Positions 7,960 through 16,375 of a stretch of 64,000 nt of DNA are shown here, in pieces. Each line of letters opens with the position of its first letter. The first letter of the stretch is position 1. The notes under the pieces are model-generated. The model did not search any database and had not been told where the DNA came from. It was given only the letters and a program-made list of their open reading frames with translations. Source of the stretch: Streptomyces sp. G-G2 (GTDB taxonomy: Bacteria > Actinomycetota > Actinomycetes > Streptomycetales > Streptomycetaceae); the NCBI RefSeq assembly GCF_030063135.1, contig NZ_JASISO010000020.1, forward strand, positions 62,001 through 126,000. Reading direction: 5' to 3'. The position numbers and the translations under genes were made by a program.

Positions 7960-8928
7960 TCAGGAAGCGCCGAAGCGGCGCCGGTACTCGGCGGGCGGCT
8001 GGCCCAGGGTCTTGACGAAGGCGCGGCGCAGCGCCTCCGGGGTGCCGTAGCCGCAGGCCCGGGCGATCTGGGCGACGCCCTCGGAGGTGTCCTCCAGCAG
8101 CCGCCGGGCGTGCTCGACCCGCACCCGTTCGACGTACCGGCCGGGGGTCACCCCGGTCTCGGCCTGGAACGCGCGGGCGAAGTGCCGCGGGGAGAGCCGG
8201 GCGCGGGCGGCGAGCGCCTCGACGGTCAGTTCGGCGCCGGGGTGCTCGCTGATCCAGTGCTGTACCTCCCGCAGCGGTTCGCGCCGCGCCGTCTGGGCGG
8301 CGAGCTGGGCGCTGAACTGGGCCTGGTTGCCCGGTCGGCGCAGGTAGACCACCAGGTGGCGGGCGATGTCGAGGGCGAGGTCCCGACCGTGGTCCTCCTC
8401 CACCAGGGCGAGCGCGAGGTCGATCCCGGCGGTGACCCCGGCCGAGGTCGACACGTATCCGTCGCGGACGTAGATGGGGTCGGGTTCGACCCGCACCGCC
8501 GGGTAGTCCCGGGCCATGCCCGCGCAGGCGTACCAGTGGCTGGTGGCGCGGCGGCCGTCCAGCAGCCCCGCCTCGGCGAGCAGCAGCGCGCCCGTGCAGA
8601 CGGCCACGAGCCGCCCGCAGGCCGGTCCGCGCTCGCGCAGCCAGTCGGTGAGCCGGGGCTCGAAGTCCCCACGGTATCGGCCTCCGGGTACGAGCACCGT
8701 GGTGCCCGGGCCGGGTACCGCGCCCTCCAGCGGGCCGTCCGGGACCAGGGTCAGCCCGCTGCTGGTGCGGACGGCCGCGCCCCCCGGGGAGACCGTGCGG
8801 ATCCGGTAGCCGTCGCGGCCCGGGTAGCGGCCGACCCCGGCGAAGACCTCGACGGGCCCGGTGACGTCCAGGCTCTGGACTCCGTCGTAGAGCAGGACCA
8901 GCAGGTCACGCGGGGGCTCGGTCGGCAT
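7960..8928 (-). CDS. GlxA family transcriptional regulator (DJ-1 domain plus AraC HTH), 322 aa
   Basis: The N-terminal ~190 residues form a DJ-1/PfpI domain starting LLVLLYDGVQSLDVTGPVE, with elbow LVAVCTGALLLAEAG; the C-terminal ~100 residues are a double AraC-type helix-turn-helix (LSPRHFARAFQAETGVTPG and VAQIARACGYGTPEALRRAF). GlxA-type proteins are amidase-like-domain activators or repressors. The adjacent co-directional DJ-1 protein is a natural candidate target. ATG 8928 begins MPTEPPRDLL; a clear ribosome-binding site is not seen. It is divergent from the ABC-F gene at 9037, 108 bp away. Confidence 0.9.
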   Translation of the reverse strand: MPTEPPRDLLVLLYDGVQSLDVTGPVEVFAGVGRYPGRDGYRIRTVSPGGAAVRTSSGLTLVPDGPLEGAVPGPGTTVLVPGGRYRGDFEPRLTDWLRERGPACGRLVAVCTGALLLAEAGLLDGRRATSHWYACAGMARDYPAVRVEPDPIYVRDGYVSTSAGVTAGIDLALALVEEDHGRDLALDIARHLVVYLRRPGNQAQFSAQLAAQTARREPLREVQHWISEHPGAELTVEALAARARLSPRHFARAFQAETGVTPGRYVERVRVEHARRLLEDTSEGVAQIARACGYGTPEALRRAFVKTLGQPPAEYRRRFGAS

Positions 8929-8997
8929 GGATCCATGGTGGTGGCCCCCGCGGGGTGTCCGCAATGCCGGGCCTCCCACCTTTCCTGCCACGAGCCG

Positions 8998-9027
8998 TTC
9001 GGGCGGGCCGGGAGCGGCCGATAGGAT
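8998..9027 (+). promoter_or_regulatory. Candidate promoter of the first ABC-F gene
   Basis: TTCGGG (8998-9003), an 18-bp spacer and TAGGAT (9022-9027) precede ATG 9037 by 9 nt, so the mRNA would be nearly leaderless. Confidence 0.4.
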
Positions 9028-9036
9028 CGACGGATC

Positions 9037-10674
9037 ATGACTGCAACCCTCGTCGCCAAGGAACTCGCCGCCGGGCACGGCGCGCGCTCGCTCTTCACCG
9101 GTCTCGACCTGGTCGTCGCCCCCGGTGACGTCATCGGCCTCGTCGGCGTCAACGGCGCGGGCAAGTCGACGCTGCTGCGCCTGCTCGCCGGGATCGACAC
9201 GCCGGAGACCGGTGAGCTGCGGCTCTCCCCGCCCACCGCCAGCGTCGGCCACCTGCCGCAGGAGCCGGACCGCCGCCCCGGGGAGTCGGTCCGGGAGTTC
9301 CTTTCCCGCCGGACCGGGGTCTCCGCCGCGCAGACCGAGCTGGACGAGGCCACCCAGGGCCTGGTGGACGGGGTCGCGGGCGCGGACGACGCGTACGCGA
9401 CGGCGCTGGACCGCTGGCTGGACCTGGGCGGGGCCGACCTGGACGAGCGGGCGCAGGAGATCGCGGACGACCTCGGGCTCGCCGTCGGCCTCGACCTGCC
9501 GATGACCGCGCTCTCGGGCGGCCAGGCCGCCCGCGCGGGCCTGGCCTCGCTGCTGCTGTCGCGCTACGACATCTTCCTGCTCGACGAGCCGACCAACGAC
9601 CTCGACCTGGAGGGACTGGAGCGGCTGGAGGCCTTCGTGAAGGGGCTGCGCGCGGGCACGGTGGTGATCAGCCACGACCGCGAGTTCCTGGCCCGTACGG
9701 TCACCAAGGTTCTCGAACTCGACCTGGCCCAGCAGGAGATCAACCTCTACGGCGGCGGTTACGACGCCTATCTGGAGGAGCGCGAGCGAGCCCGTACGCA
9801 CGCCCGCGAGGAGTTCGACGAGTACGCCGACAAGCGCTCGGCCCTGGAGGGGCGCGCGCAGATGCAGCGCGGCTGGATGGACAAGGGCGTCAAGAACGCC
9901 CGGCGCAAGGCGACCGACAACGACAAGATCGGCAAGAAGTTCCGCAGCGAGGCCAGCGAGAAGCAGGCCTCGAAGGCGCGCCAGACGCAGCGGGCCATCG
10001 AGCGCCTGGACGTGGTCGACGAACCGCGCAAGGAGTGGGAGCTCCGCATGGAGATCGCGGCGGCGCCGCGCTCCGGCTCGGTGGTCGCGACCCTGCGCGA
10101 AGCGACCGTGCGGCGCGGGGATTTCAGCTTCGGACCGGCCAGCCTCCAGCTGGACTGGGCGGACCGGGTGGCGATCACCGGGGCCAACGGCGCCGGGAAG
10201 TCCACCCTGTTGGCGGTGCTGCTCGGGCGGCTGGCCCCCGACTCCGGTGCGGCCACTCTGGGTTCGGGCGTGCTGGTGGGCGAGGTGGACCAGGCGCGCG
10301 GGCTGTTCCTCGGCGAGGAGCCGCTGCTGGAGGCCTTCTGCGCGGCGGTCCCCGACACCGAGCCCGCGGAAGTCCGTACCCTGCTCGCCAAGTTCGGCCT
10401 GAAGGCGGCGCACGTGCTGCGCCCCGCGGGCACCCTGTCCCCCGGCGAGCGGACCCGGGCGGCGCTGGCGCTGCTCCAGGGCCGCGGGGTGAACCTGCTG
10501 GTCCTGGACGAGCCGACGAACCACCTCGACCTGCCGGCGATCGAGCAGTTGGAGTCGGCGCTGGAGGCGTACGAGGGCACCCTGCTGCTGGTGACCCACG
10601 ACCGGCGGATGCTGGACGCGGTCCAGGTCACCCGCCGCCTGCGGGTCGCCGACGGCAAGGTGACCGAGGAGTAG
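9037..10674 (+). CDS. ABC-F family ATP-binding protein, 545 aa
   Basis: Soluble tandem ABC ATPase without membrane segments. Half 1 has Walker A GVNGAGKST (36-44), signature LSGGQ and Walker B LLDEPTNDLD; half 2 has Walker A GANGAGKST, a variant signature LSPGE and LLVLDEPTNHLD. A charged linker of about 80 residues (EERERARTHAREEFDEYADK onward) joins them, as in ribosome-associated ABC-F proteins that act in translation or in antibiotic resistance. Length is normal. It is convergent with the SDR gene across the 14-bp repeat array. A second, distantly similar ABC-F gene lies at 38512. Confidence 0.93.
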   Translation: MTATLVAKELAAGHGARSLFTGLDLVVAPGDVIGLVGVNGAGKSTLLRLLAGIDTPETGELRLSPPTASVGHLPQEPDRRPGESVREFLSRRTGVSAAQTELDEATQGLVDGVAGADDAYATALDRWLDLGGADLDERAQEIADDLGLAVGLDLPMTALSGGQAARAGLASLLLSRYDIFLLDEPTNDLDLEGLERLEAFVKGLRAGTVVISHDREFLARTVTKVLELDLAQQEINLYGGGYDAYLEERERARTHAREEFDEYADKRSALEGRAQMQRGWMDKGVKNARRKATDNDKIGKKFRSEASEKQASKARQTQRAIERLDVVDEPRKEWELRMEIAAAPRSGSVVATLREATVRRGDFSFGPASLQLDWADRVAITGANGAGKSTLLAVLLGRLAPDSGAATLGSGVLVGEVDQARGLFLGEEPLLEAFCAAVPDTEPAEVRTLLAKFGLKAAHVLRPAGTLSPGERTRAALALLQGRGVNLLVLDEPTNHLDLPAIEQLESALEAYEGTLLLVTHDRRMLDAVQVTRRLRVADGKVTEE

Positions 10675-10690
10675 ACCCGCCCGCCCCGGG

Positions 10691-10774
10691 CCAGCGCGCG
10701 TCCGCCAGCGCGCGTCCGCCAGCGCGCGTCCGCCAGCGCGCGTCCGCCAGCGCGCGTCCGCTAGCGCGCGTCCG
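10691..10774. repeat. Six tandem copies of a 14-bp unit (CCAGCGCGCGTCCG)
   Basis: Units start at 10691, 10705, 10719, 10733, 10747 and 10761. The first five are identical; the sixth has CT instead of CC, and that change creates the TAG stop of the minus-strand SDR gene. The array lies between the convergent ABC-F and SDR genes and includes the last four SDR codons. Confidence 0.95.
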
Positions 10775-11555
10775 CCGGGGGCATCCGCTTGCGGGCCATC
10801 TTCGCGGCCACCAGGGTGCGCGGGAGGTGGCGGACGGCCAGGGCGTAGGTCCGGTAGTGGCGGCCGGTGATGCTCAGCGGGCGGCGCCGGGCCAGGTCGC
10901 GCAGGGCCTGGGCCACCACCGCCTCCGGCTCCAGCCAGACCGCGTCGGACAGCGCGCTGACGTCCATGCCCGCGCGCTCCTGGAACTCGGTACGGGTGAA
11001 GCCCGGGACCACCGCCAGCACCCGGACCCCGTACGGGGCCAGGTCCACCCGCAGCGATTCGCTGAAGGCGGTGATCCAGGCCTTGGCCGCGCCGTAGGTG
11101 CCGGTGGGCAGCAGACCGGCGACGGAGGACACGTTCAGCACGGCCCCGCGGCGCCGTTCGCGCAGCCCCGGGACCACCGCGTGGGTCAGCCGCAGCGGCA
11201 CCTTGACCAGTAGGTCGAGCATCCGCTCCTCGTCCTCGACCGGGCTGTAGGGGAAGGGGGCGGGCAGCCCGAAGCCCGCGTTGTTGACCAGCACGTCCAC
11301 CGGCCGGGCCGGGTCGGCGAGCCGCTCCTCGACGGCCGCGCACCGCTCCGGGTCGAGCAGGTCGGCGGGCAGTACCTCGGCTGCGACGCCGAACTCGCGG
11401 GCGAGGTCCTCCGCGAGGACGCCGAGGCGGTCCTTGTCGCGGGCGACGAGGACAAGGTCGCAGCCCTTGGCGGCGAAGCCCCGGGCGAAGGCGGCGCCGA
11501 GCCCGGCGCTGGCTCCGGTGATCAGGACGGTGGTGCGGGTACGGCTGGTGCTCAC
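10761..11555 (-). CDS. SDR family NAD(P)-dependent oxidoreductase, 264 aa
   Basis: Classical short-chain dehydrogenase/reductase: cofactor motif TGASAGLG (residues 12-19), NNAGFG, catalytic Ser in NVSSVAG and YGAAK (Tyr/Lys pair). The basic C-terminus (MARKRMPPADAR) extends past the fold. GTG 11555 follows the stop of the 7-TM gene by 8 bp, so it is probably co-transcribed with the ImmA-like/7-TM pair. In the second copy of that module the downstream redox gene is a flavoprotein instead. Substrate is unknown. The stop codon lies in the last copy of the 14-bp repeat array. Confidence 0.9.
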   Translation of the reverse strand: MSTSRTRTTVLITGASAGLGAAFARGFAAKGCDLVLVARDKDRLGVLAEDLAREFGVAAEVLPADLLDPERCAAVEERLADPARPVDVLVNNAGFGLPAPFPYSPVEDEERMLDLLVKVPLRLTHAVVPGLRERRRGAVLNVSSVAGLLPTGTYGAAKAWITAFSESLRVDLAPYGVRVLAVVPGFTRTEFQERAGMDVSALSDAVWLEPEAVVAQALRDLARRRPLSITGRHYRTYALAVRHLPRTLVAAKMARKRMPPADAR

Positions 11556-11563
11556 GTGCGGGG

Positions 11564-12772
11564 TCACTTTCCGGCTGGTTCGGGGGTGAAGGTCCGGGTC
11601 GCGGCGGACCCGTAGGCCTGGGCGACCTCGACGAGGAAGGTCTTCTCGTCCTCCAGGTCGCAGCCCTCGACGGTGTCCGCCCGGCCGTGGACCGACGAGG
11701 GGACGTACAGGGGTTCGACCCCGTCCTGCGGACGCCCGGCCAGCCCGTCCAGCTTGGCCTGCCGGGCCTCCTTGAGTACGCACGCCAGCGCGGCCGCGCC
11801 GTGCCGGGGAGCCGGGACACCCGCGCCGCAGACGTGGCTGCGGGCCAGCTCCGGGACGCCCGGGGCGACGTACTCGTTCAGGACCAGGATCGCGTCCCGG
11901 GTCTCGATGACCTTGCGGTAGACCAGCAGGTCGCGCGGGACCGGCGGCCACAGCAGCTCCACCACCCGCCCGGCGCGCGGCTTCGTCAGCACCACGTGCG
12001 GCACCGCCTCCACCAGGTCGCGCCACAGCGGCCACAGCCGCCAGGCGGTGCCGATGTCCGAGGCGGTGCGGCGCAGTCCGAACACCACCGGTACCAGCAG
12101 GGCGACGGCGCGCAGCAGCCCGTGCAGGTTCATCAGCAGCGCCAGCCAGGGCATCGCGGCGGTGCTGCCGAACAGCAGCTTGAGGAGGTAGATGAACCAG
12201 AAGATCCCGGCGAGGGCGGTGCCGAGGCCGAACAGGCGCAGCCCGGCGGCCAGTCCGCGGCTGTCGGTGCGCAGGCTGTAGCGCCAGCAGACGTACACGC
12301 AGGCCGTGTTGGCCAGCAGGTGCGCCGAGATGAGCACGAGCCAGTAGCCGAGGGAGGGCACCGGGTCGCCGTGGGGCGGGATGGTGTGGGTGCCGTGGCC
12401 GGGGGCCGCGAGGTCGAGGAGGACCAGGGCGCTCAGCAGCCCCACGGTGGCGATGGAGGCGGTACGCCGCAGCCCGCGGCCGTGGGTGGTCGCGGCGGCC
12501 ACGAAGTAGAGGACGGCGCCCGCGGAGAAGACCCCGATGAGGTTGCGCACCAGTCCGACGGTGTGGGAGTAGGCGGGGTCGCGCATGGCGTACGTGACCA
12601 CGTCGGGCAGGTTAAGGGTCATCGCGGCGGCGGCGCTGGCCACGGCGAACAGCAGCCCGCGCTGCTGCGGTGAGCGGACGGCGGCCGGGGCGCGGAGCAG
12701 GACGGCGGCCCACAGGCAGACCACGCTCGGGACGGCCAGGGAGTTCCCGAAGGCGGCCACGTCAGCCGCCAT
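11564..12772 (-). CDS. MAB_1171c-like 7-TM membrane protein, 402 aa
   Basis: Seven hydrophobic helices fill residues ~10-240, followed by a ~160-residue soluble tail (from WRLWPLWRDLVEAVPHV) with a WRLWPLWRDL segment that is matched by YHRLGPLWRELHAVVP in the paralogue at 56970. This family is annotated as a putative transporter by NCBI, without demonstrated function. The gene overlaps the upstream ImmA/IrrE-like gene by 11 bp and is followed 8 bp later by the SDR gene. The two-gene overlap recurs, in the same order, at 56419-58154, which argues that the protease-like and membrane proteins work together. Confidence 0.8.
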   Translation of the reverse strand: MAADVAAFGNSLAVPSVVCLWAAVLLRAPAAVRSPQQRGLLFAVASAAAAMTLNLPDVVTYAMRDPAYSHTVGLVRNLIGVFSAGAVLYFVAAATTHGRGLRRTASIATVGLLSALVLLDLAAPGHGTHTIPPHGDPVPSLGYWLVLISAHLLANTACVYVCWRYSLRTDSRGLAAGLRLFGLGTALAGIFWFIYLLKLLFGSTAAMPWLALLMNLHGLLRAVALLVPVVFGLRRTASDIGTAWRLWPLWRDLVEAVPHVVLTKPRAGRVVELLWPPVPRDLLVYRKVIETRDAILVLNEYVAPGVPELARSHVCGAGVPAPRHGAAALACVLKEARQAKLDGLAGRPQDGVEPLYVPSSVHGRADTVEGCDLEDEKTFLVEVAQAYGSAATRTFTPEPAGK

Positions 12773-13265
12773 GCTGCACCGGCCGGTACCCCATGGCGGA
12801 CTCCAGGCGCGCCAGTGTCCCGGCGGCTTCCGCGACCGGGGGCAGGCCCGCGCTCGTCCGGATCAGGCTGGCCAGCATCTCGGCCTCCTGCTCCTGGCGG
12901 GTGGTGTAGTTGGTGCGCCCGAGGATGACGGGCACTCCGGCGGATCCCGAGGGTCCGGTTTCGGCACCTTCGAGGGAGTTGTGGCCGAAGAGGATGTGGC
13001 CGAGTTCGTGCAGGACGATGTGCTCGCGGTGCAGCGGGGAGGTCTGGGCCTCGTAGAAGACGTAATCCACGCTGACGGTGCCCACCCACAGTCCGCACAC
13101 GCCGGATTCGGCGGCTTCCTTGGGCAGCGGGTGCAGCCGGATCGGGCGGCCGCGCTGGTCGGCGATCCGCCCGCAGAGGGCGTCGAGGGAAAACGGGTGC
13201 GGCAAGTCCAAGCGGCCGAGAATCGTCTCGCAGCGCTTGCGCAGGCTGAGTTGCCGGTATGGCAT
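12762..13265 (-). CDS. ImmA/IrrE-like zinc-peptidase (toxin-type) protein, 167 aa
   Basis: The zinc-peptidase motif is HELGH (in IVLHELGHILFGH), with a downstream acidic segment QEQEAEMLASLIR that can supply the third ligand. ImmA cleaves a phage-element repressor and IrrE/DdrO-type peptidases cleave XRE repressors; in Streptomyces these genes usually sit beside an XRE gene, but none is adjacent here. I start at ATG 13265 (MPYRQLSLRKRC) with GAGGGAG 3 nt upstream; ATG 13326 is an alternative. A promoter-like TTGCCA-18-TAGGCA lies at 13414-13385. The 3' end overlaps the 7-TM gene. Confidence 0.8.
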   Translation of the reverse strand: MPYRQLSLRKRCETILGRLDLPHPFSLDALCGRIADQRGRPIRLHPLPKEAAESGVCGLWVGTVSVDYVFYEAQTSPLHREHIVLHELGHILFGHNSLEGAETGPSGSAGVPVILGRTNYTTRQEQEAEMLASLIRTSAGLPPVAEAAGTLARLESAMGYRPVQHGG

Positions 13266-13623
13266 GTGCTCCCTCTTCGGACCCTTTCCCGGGCAGCGTC
13301 GATAGGCAGGGGCTGATATGGGCATGACGTCCTGAGGGGGGTCAGGGAAGCCCGTCCGCCGAGTGACGAACGGGCGTTCCCACATGCCTACAGATCGCGT
13401 GCCGTGGTTGGCAAGGTGTGCCCCCGGGCAAGGGGGTTATTCGGCCACTTCTTCCTGACCTGCCTCGGGGCGCGCTACCTGGCCTTTCCTCGCACGGAAC
13501 GCCGTCCCGCGGATCGGCCCCGGCGCGGGCCGCGGCCGCCGCCGGGATCCGCCGGGATCCGCCGGGGACGCGCCGCGCGTCAGCGGCCCCGGCGTGCTCC
13601 GACCGCCGGGGATCCGCCGCGCG
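13266..13623. other. 358-bp intergenic region with promoter and GC-rich repeats
   Basis: Downstream of tex and upstream of the ImmA-like gene. On the minus strand TTGCCA (13414-13409), an 18-bp spacer and TAGGCA (13390-13385) form a plausible promoter with a ~115-nt leader. From 13540 the sequence consists of repeated GCCGGGATCC blocks and a copy of the tex 3' end. No gene is seen. Confidence 0.45.
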
Positions 13624-13638
13624 TCAGCGGCCCCGGCG
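13571..13638. repeat. 24-bp direct repeat duplicating the tex 3' end
   Basis: The same 24 bases, CGCCGCGCGT followed by CAGCGGCCCCGGCG, occur at 13571-13594 and 13615-13638. The second copy contains the tex stop codon (TCA at 13624-13626) and its last codons; the first lies 44 bp further downstream of tex and is non-coding. Confidence 0.95.
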
Positions 13639-16203
13639 CCCCTCGGGGGCGGTCAGGCCGGCGCGGCGCAGGGCGTCGGCCATGGCGCTGTTGGCGGGCG
13701 CCGGGGCGCCGCGGCCCGCGCTCTGGCCGCCGCCGGAGCCGCTGGGTCCGCCCGAGCCGCCCTTGGCGCCGGATCCGCCGCGGGCGCCGCGCGCTCCGCG
13801 GTCGCCGCCGTTGCCGCCGTTGCCGGTGCCGCCGCTGTTGCCACCGCCGCCACCGCCGCCGTTGCCGGCCGCCGCCTTGGCACCGCCCTGGCCGCCGCCG
13901 GGCGCGCCGGTGCCGGAGCCGGAGCCGCGCTGCTGCGGGGGCCGGCCGCCGGAGCGCCGTTCACCGCGCTCGGCCCGTTCGCCGCGGTCCTGGCGGGGCC
14001 GGGGGGCGCCCGCCGGACGGTCCGCGTCGGCCTCGTCGTCCAGCCGCAGGGTCAGCGAGATCCGCTTGCGCGGGATGTCCACGTCCATGACCTTGACCCG
14101 GACGATGTCCCCGGGCTTGACCACGTCACGCGGGTCCTTGACGTAGTTCTTCGACAGCGCGGAGACGTGCGCGAGCCCGTCCTGGTGGACGCCGATGTCG
14201 ATGAACGCCCCGAACGCGGCCACGTTGGTGACCACGCCCTCCAGGATCATCCCGGGGGCCAGGTCGCCGATCTTCTCCACGCCCTCCTTGAAGGTGGCCG
14301 TCTTGAAGGCGGGGCGCGGGTCGCGGCCCGGCTTCTCCAACTCGCGCAGGATGTCCGAGACGGTCGGCAGGCCGAAGGCCTCGGTGACGAAGTTCTCGGG
14401 GCGCAGGGAGCGCAGTACGGTCGTGTTGCCGATCAGCGCGGCGACCTCACCGCCCGCCGTCTTGCCCATGGCCCGGACCACCGGGTAGGCCTCGGGGTGG
14501 ACGCTGGAGGAGTCCAGCGGGTCCTCCCCGTCGCGGATCCGCAGGAAGCCCGCGCACTGCTCGTACGCCTTGGGGCCGAGCCTGGCCACGGCCTTGAGCG
14601 CCTTGCGGCTGCGGAAGGGGCCGTTGGCGTCGCGGTGGGCGACGATGTTCTCGGCGAGGCCGCCGCTGATGCCGGAGACCCGGGAGAGCAGCGGCGCGGA
14701 GGCGGTGTTGACGTCCACGCCGACGCCGTTCACGCAGTCCTCGACGACCGCGTCGAGGGAGCGCGAGAGCTTCACCTCGGACAGGTCGTGCTGGTACTGG
14801 CCGACGCCGATCGACTTGGGGTCGATCTTGACGAGTTCGGCGAGCGGGTCCTGGAGGCGGCGGGCGATGGAGACGGCGCCGCGCAACGTCACGTCCATGT
14901 CCGGGAGTTCCTGCGAGGCGAAGGCCGAGGCCGAGTACACGGAGGCGCCCGCCTCGGAGACCATCACCTTGGTGAGGTTCAGTTCGGGGTGGCGGGTGAT
15001 GAGGTCGGCCGCCAGCTTGTCGGTCTCGCGCGAGGCGGTGCCGTTGCCGATGGCGATCAGGTCGACCGCGTGGTCCTTGGCGAGCCGGGCGAGCTTGGCG
15101 AGGGACTCGTCCCACTTGTTCGCGGGGACGTGCGGGTAGATCACCTCGGTCGCCACGACCTTGCCGGTGGCGTCCACGACGGCGACCTTCACGCCGGTGC
15201 GGAAGCCCGGGTCCAGGCCCAGCGTGGCGCGGGTCCCGGCGGGCGCGGCGAGCAGCAGGTCGCGCAGGTTCGAGGCGAAGACGCGGACCGCCTCGTCCTC
15301 GGCGGCCTGGCGCAGCCGGGTGCGCAGGTCGAGACCCAGGTGCACCTGGATCTTCGTGCGCCAGGCCCAGCGGACGGTGTCGGTGAGCCACTTGTCGCCG
15401 GGACGGCCGCGATCGCCCACTCCGAAACGGCGGGCGATCATGCCCTCGTACGTGGAGGGGCCGGGGGTCTCGCCCGCTTCCTCCGGCTCCAGGGTGAGGT
15501 CGAGGACGTCCTCCTTCTCGCCGCGCAGCATGGCCAGCACGCGGTGCGAGGGCAGTGCGGTGAGGGGCTCGGTGAAGTCGAAGTAGTCGGCGAACTTGGC
15601 GCCCTCCTCCTCCTTGCCGTCGCGGACCTTGGCGGCCATCCGGCCGCGGGTCCACACCCGCTCGCGCAGTTCGCCGATCAGGTCGGCGTCCTCGGCGAAC
15701 CGCTCGGTGAGGATGGCGCGGGCGCCCTCCAGGGCGGCGGCCGGGTCGGCGACCCCCTTGTCCGGGTCGACGAACGCGGCGGCCGCGGCGGCCGGTTCCG
15801 CCGAGGGGTCGGTGAGCAGCCCCTCGGCGAGCGGCGCCAGACCGGCCTCGCGGGCGATCTGCGCCTTGGTGCGACGCTTGGGCTTGAAGGGCAGGTAGAT
15901 GTCCTCCAGCCTGGCCTTGGTGTCGGCCGCGTTGATCATGGCCGTCAGCGCGTCGTCGAGCTTGCCCTGTTCGCGTACGGACTCCAGGATCGCGGCGCGG
16001 CGGTCCTCCAGTTCGCGCAAGTACCGCAGCCGCTCCTCCAGGGTGCGCAGCTGGGCGTCGTCGAGCAGCTCGGTCGCTTCCTTGCGGTAGCGCGCGATGA
16101 ACGGCACGGTGGAGCCGCCGTCGAGCAGCTCGACGGCGGCCTTGACCTGCCGCTCCCGTACGCCGAGTTCCTCGGCGATCCTGCCTTCGATGGACATCGT
16201 CAC
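13624..16203 (-). CDS. tex: Tex family S1 RNA-binding transcription accessory protein, 859 aa
   Basis: Full-length Tex: N-terminal Tex region (RYRKEATELLDDAQLRTLEE), YqgF/RNase-H-like domain around LGLDPGFRTGVKVAVVDATG, helix-hairpin-helix region (NTASAPLLSRVSGISGGLAE) and an S1 domain at about 648-722 (EGVVTNVAAFGAFIDIGV). Tex binds nucleic acid and is linked to transcription and pathogenesis genes in other bacteria. Unusual is a ~130-residue low-complexity Gly/Arg/Pro tail (from about residue 726) that ends in a short helix MADALRRAGL. GTG 16203 is chosen because the reading MTMSIEGRIAEELG matches the usual Streptomyces opening; ATG 16197 is possible. The 3' end is duplicated downstream. 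Confidence 0.95.
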   Translation of the reverse strand: MTMSIEGRIAEELGVRERQVKAAVELLDGGSTVPFIARYRKEATELLDDAQLRTLEERLRYLRELEDRRAAILESVREQGKLDDALTAMINAADTKARLEDIYLPFKPKRRTKAQIAREAGLAPLAEGLLTDPSAEPAAAAAAFVDPDKGVADPAAALEGARAILTERFAEDADLIGELRERVWTRGRMAAKVRDGKEEEGAKFADYFDFTEPLTALPSHRVLAMLRGEKEDVLDLTLEPEEAGETPGPSTYEGMIARRFGVGDRGRPGDKWLTDTVRWAWRTKIQVHLGLDLRTRLRQAAEDEAVRVFASNLRDLLLAAPAGTRATLGLDPGFRTGVKVAVVDATGKVVATEVIYPHVPANKWDESLAKLARLAKDHAVDLIAIGNGTASRETDKLAADLITRHPELNLTKVMVSEAGASVYSASAFASQELPDMDVTLRGAVSIARRLQDPLAELVKIDPKSIGVGQYQHDLSEVKLSRSLDAVVEDCVNGVGVDVNTASAPLLSRVSGISGGLAENIVAHRDANGPFRSRKALKAVARLGPKAYEQCAGFLRIRDGEDPLDSSSVHPEAYPVVRAMGKTAGGEVAALIGNTTVLRSLRPENFVTEAFGLPTVSDILRELEKPGRDPRPAFKTATFKEGVEKIGDLAPGMILEGVVTNVAAFGAFIDIGVHQDGLAHVSALSKNYVKDPRDVVKPGDIVRVKVMDVDIPRKRISLTLRLDDEADADRPAGAPRPRQDRGERAERGERRSGGRPPQQRGSGSGTGAPGGGQGGAKAAAGNGGGGGGGNSGGTGNGGNGGDRGARGARGGSGAKGGSGGPSGSGGGQSAGRGAPAPANSAMADALRRAGLTAPEGRRGR

Positions 16204-16375
16204 GTTCCGGTCCCGCCTTCGTCTGCACTGCACTGGAAGCTGCCAAGTGTGTCAGGTGGCGGTATCGGAGGCCGGGAACCCTGCCGATCGGTCCCGCGGC
16301 CGTCCCGCTGCCGTCCGGCGGCGGTCCGGCGGGAGCGGGCGGCGGGAGCGGGCGGGCGGGCCGTGCCGGGAGGGG

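Noticed and set aside
7960..11820. A very long open minus-strand frame running from the GlxA gene through the ABC-F gene into the membrane-protein gene
   Set aside because: Only the first ~970 bp (GlxA) reads as protein; the rest is antisense to clear genes and is open because GC-rich DNA rarely contains stops.
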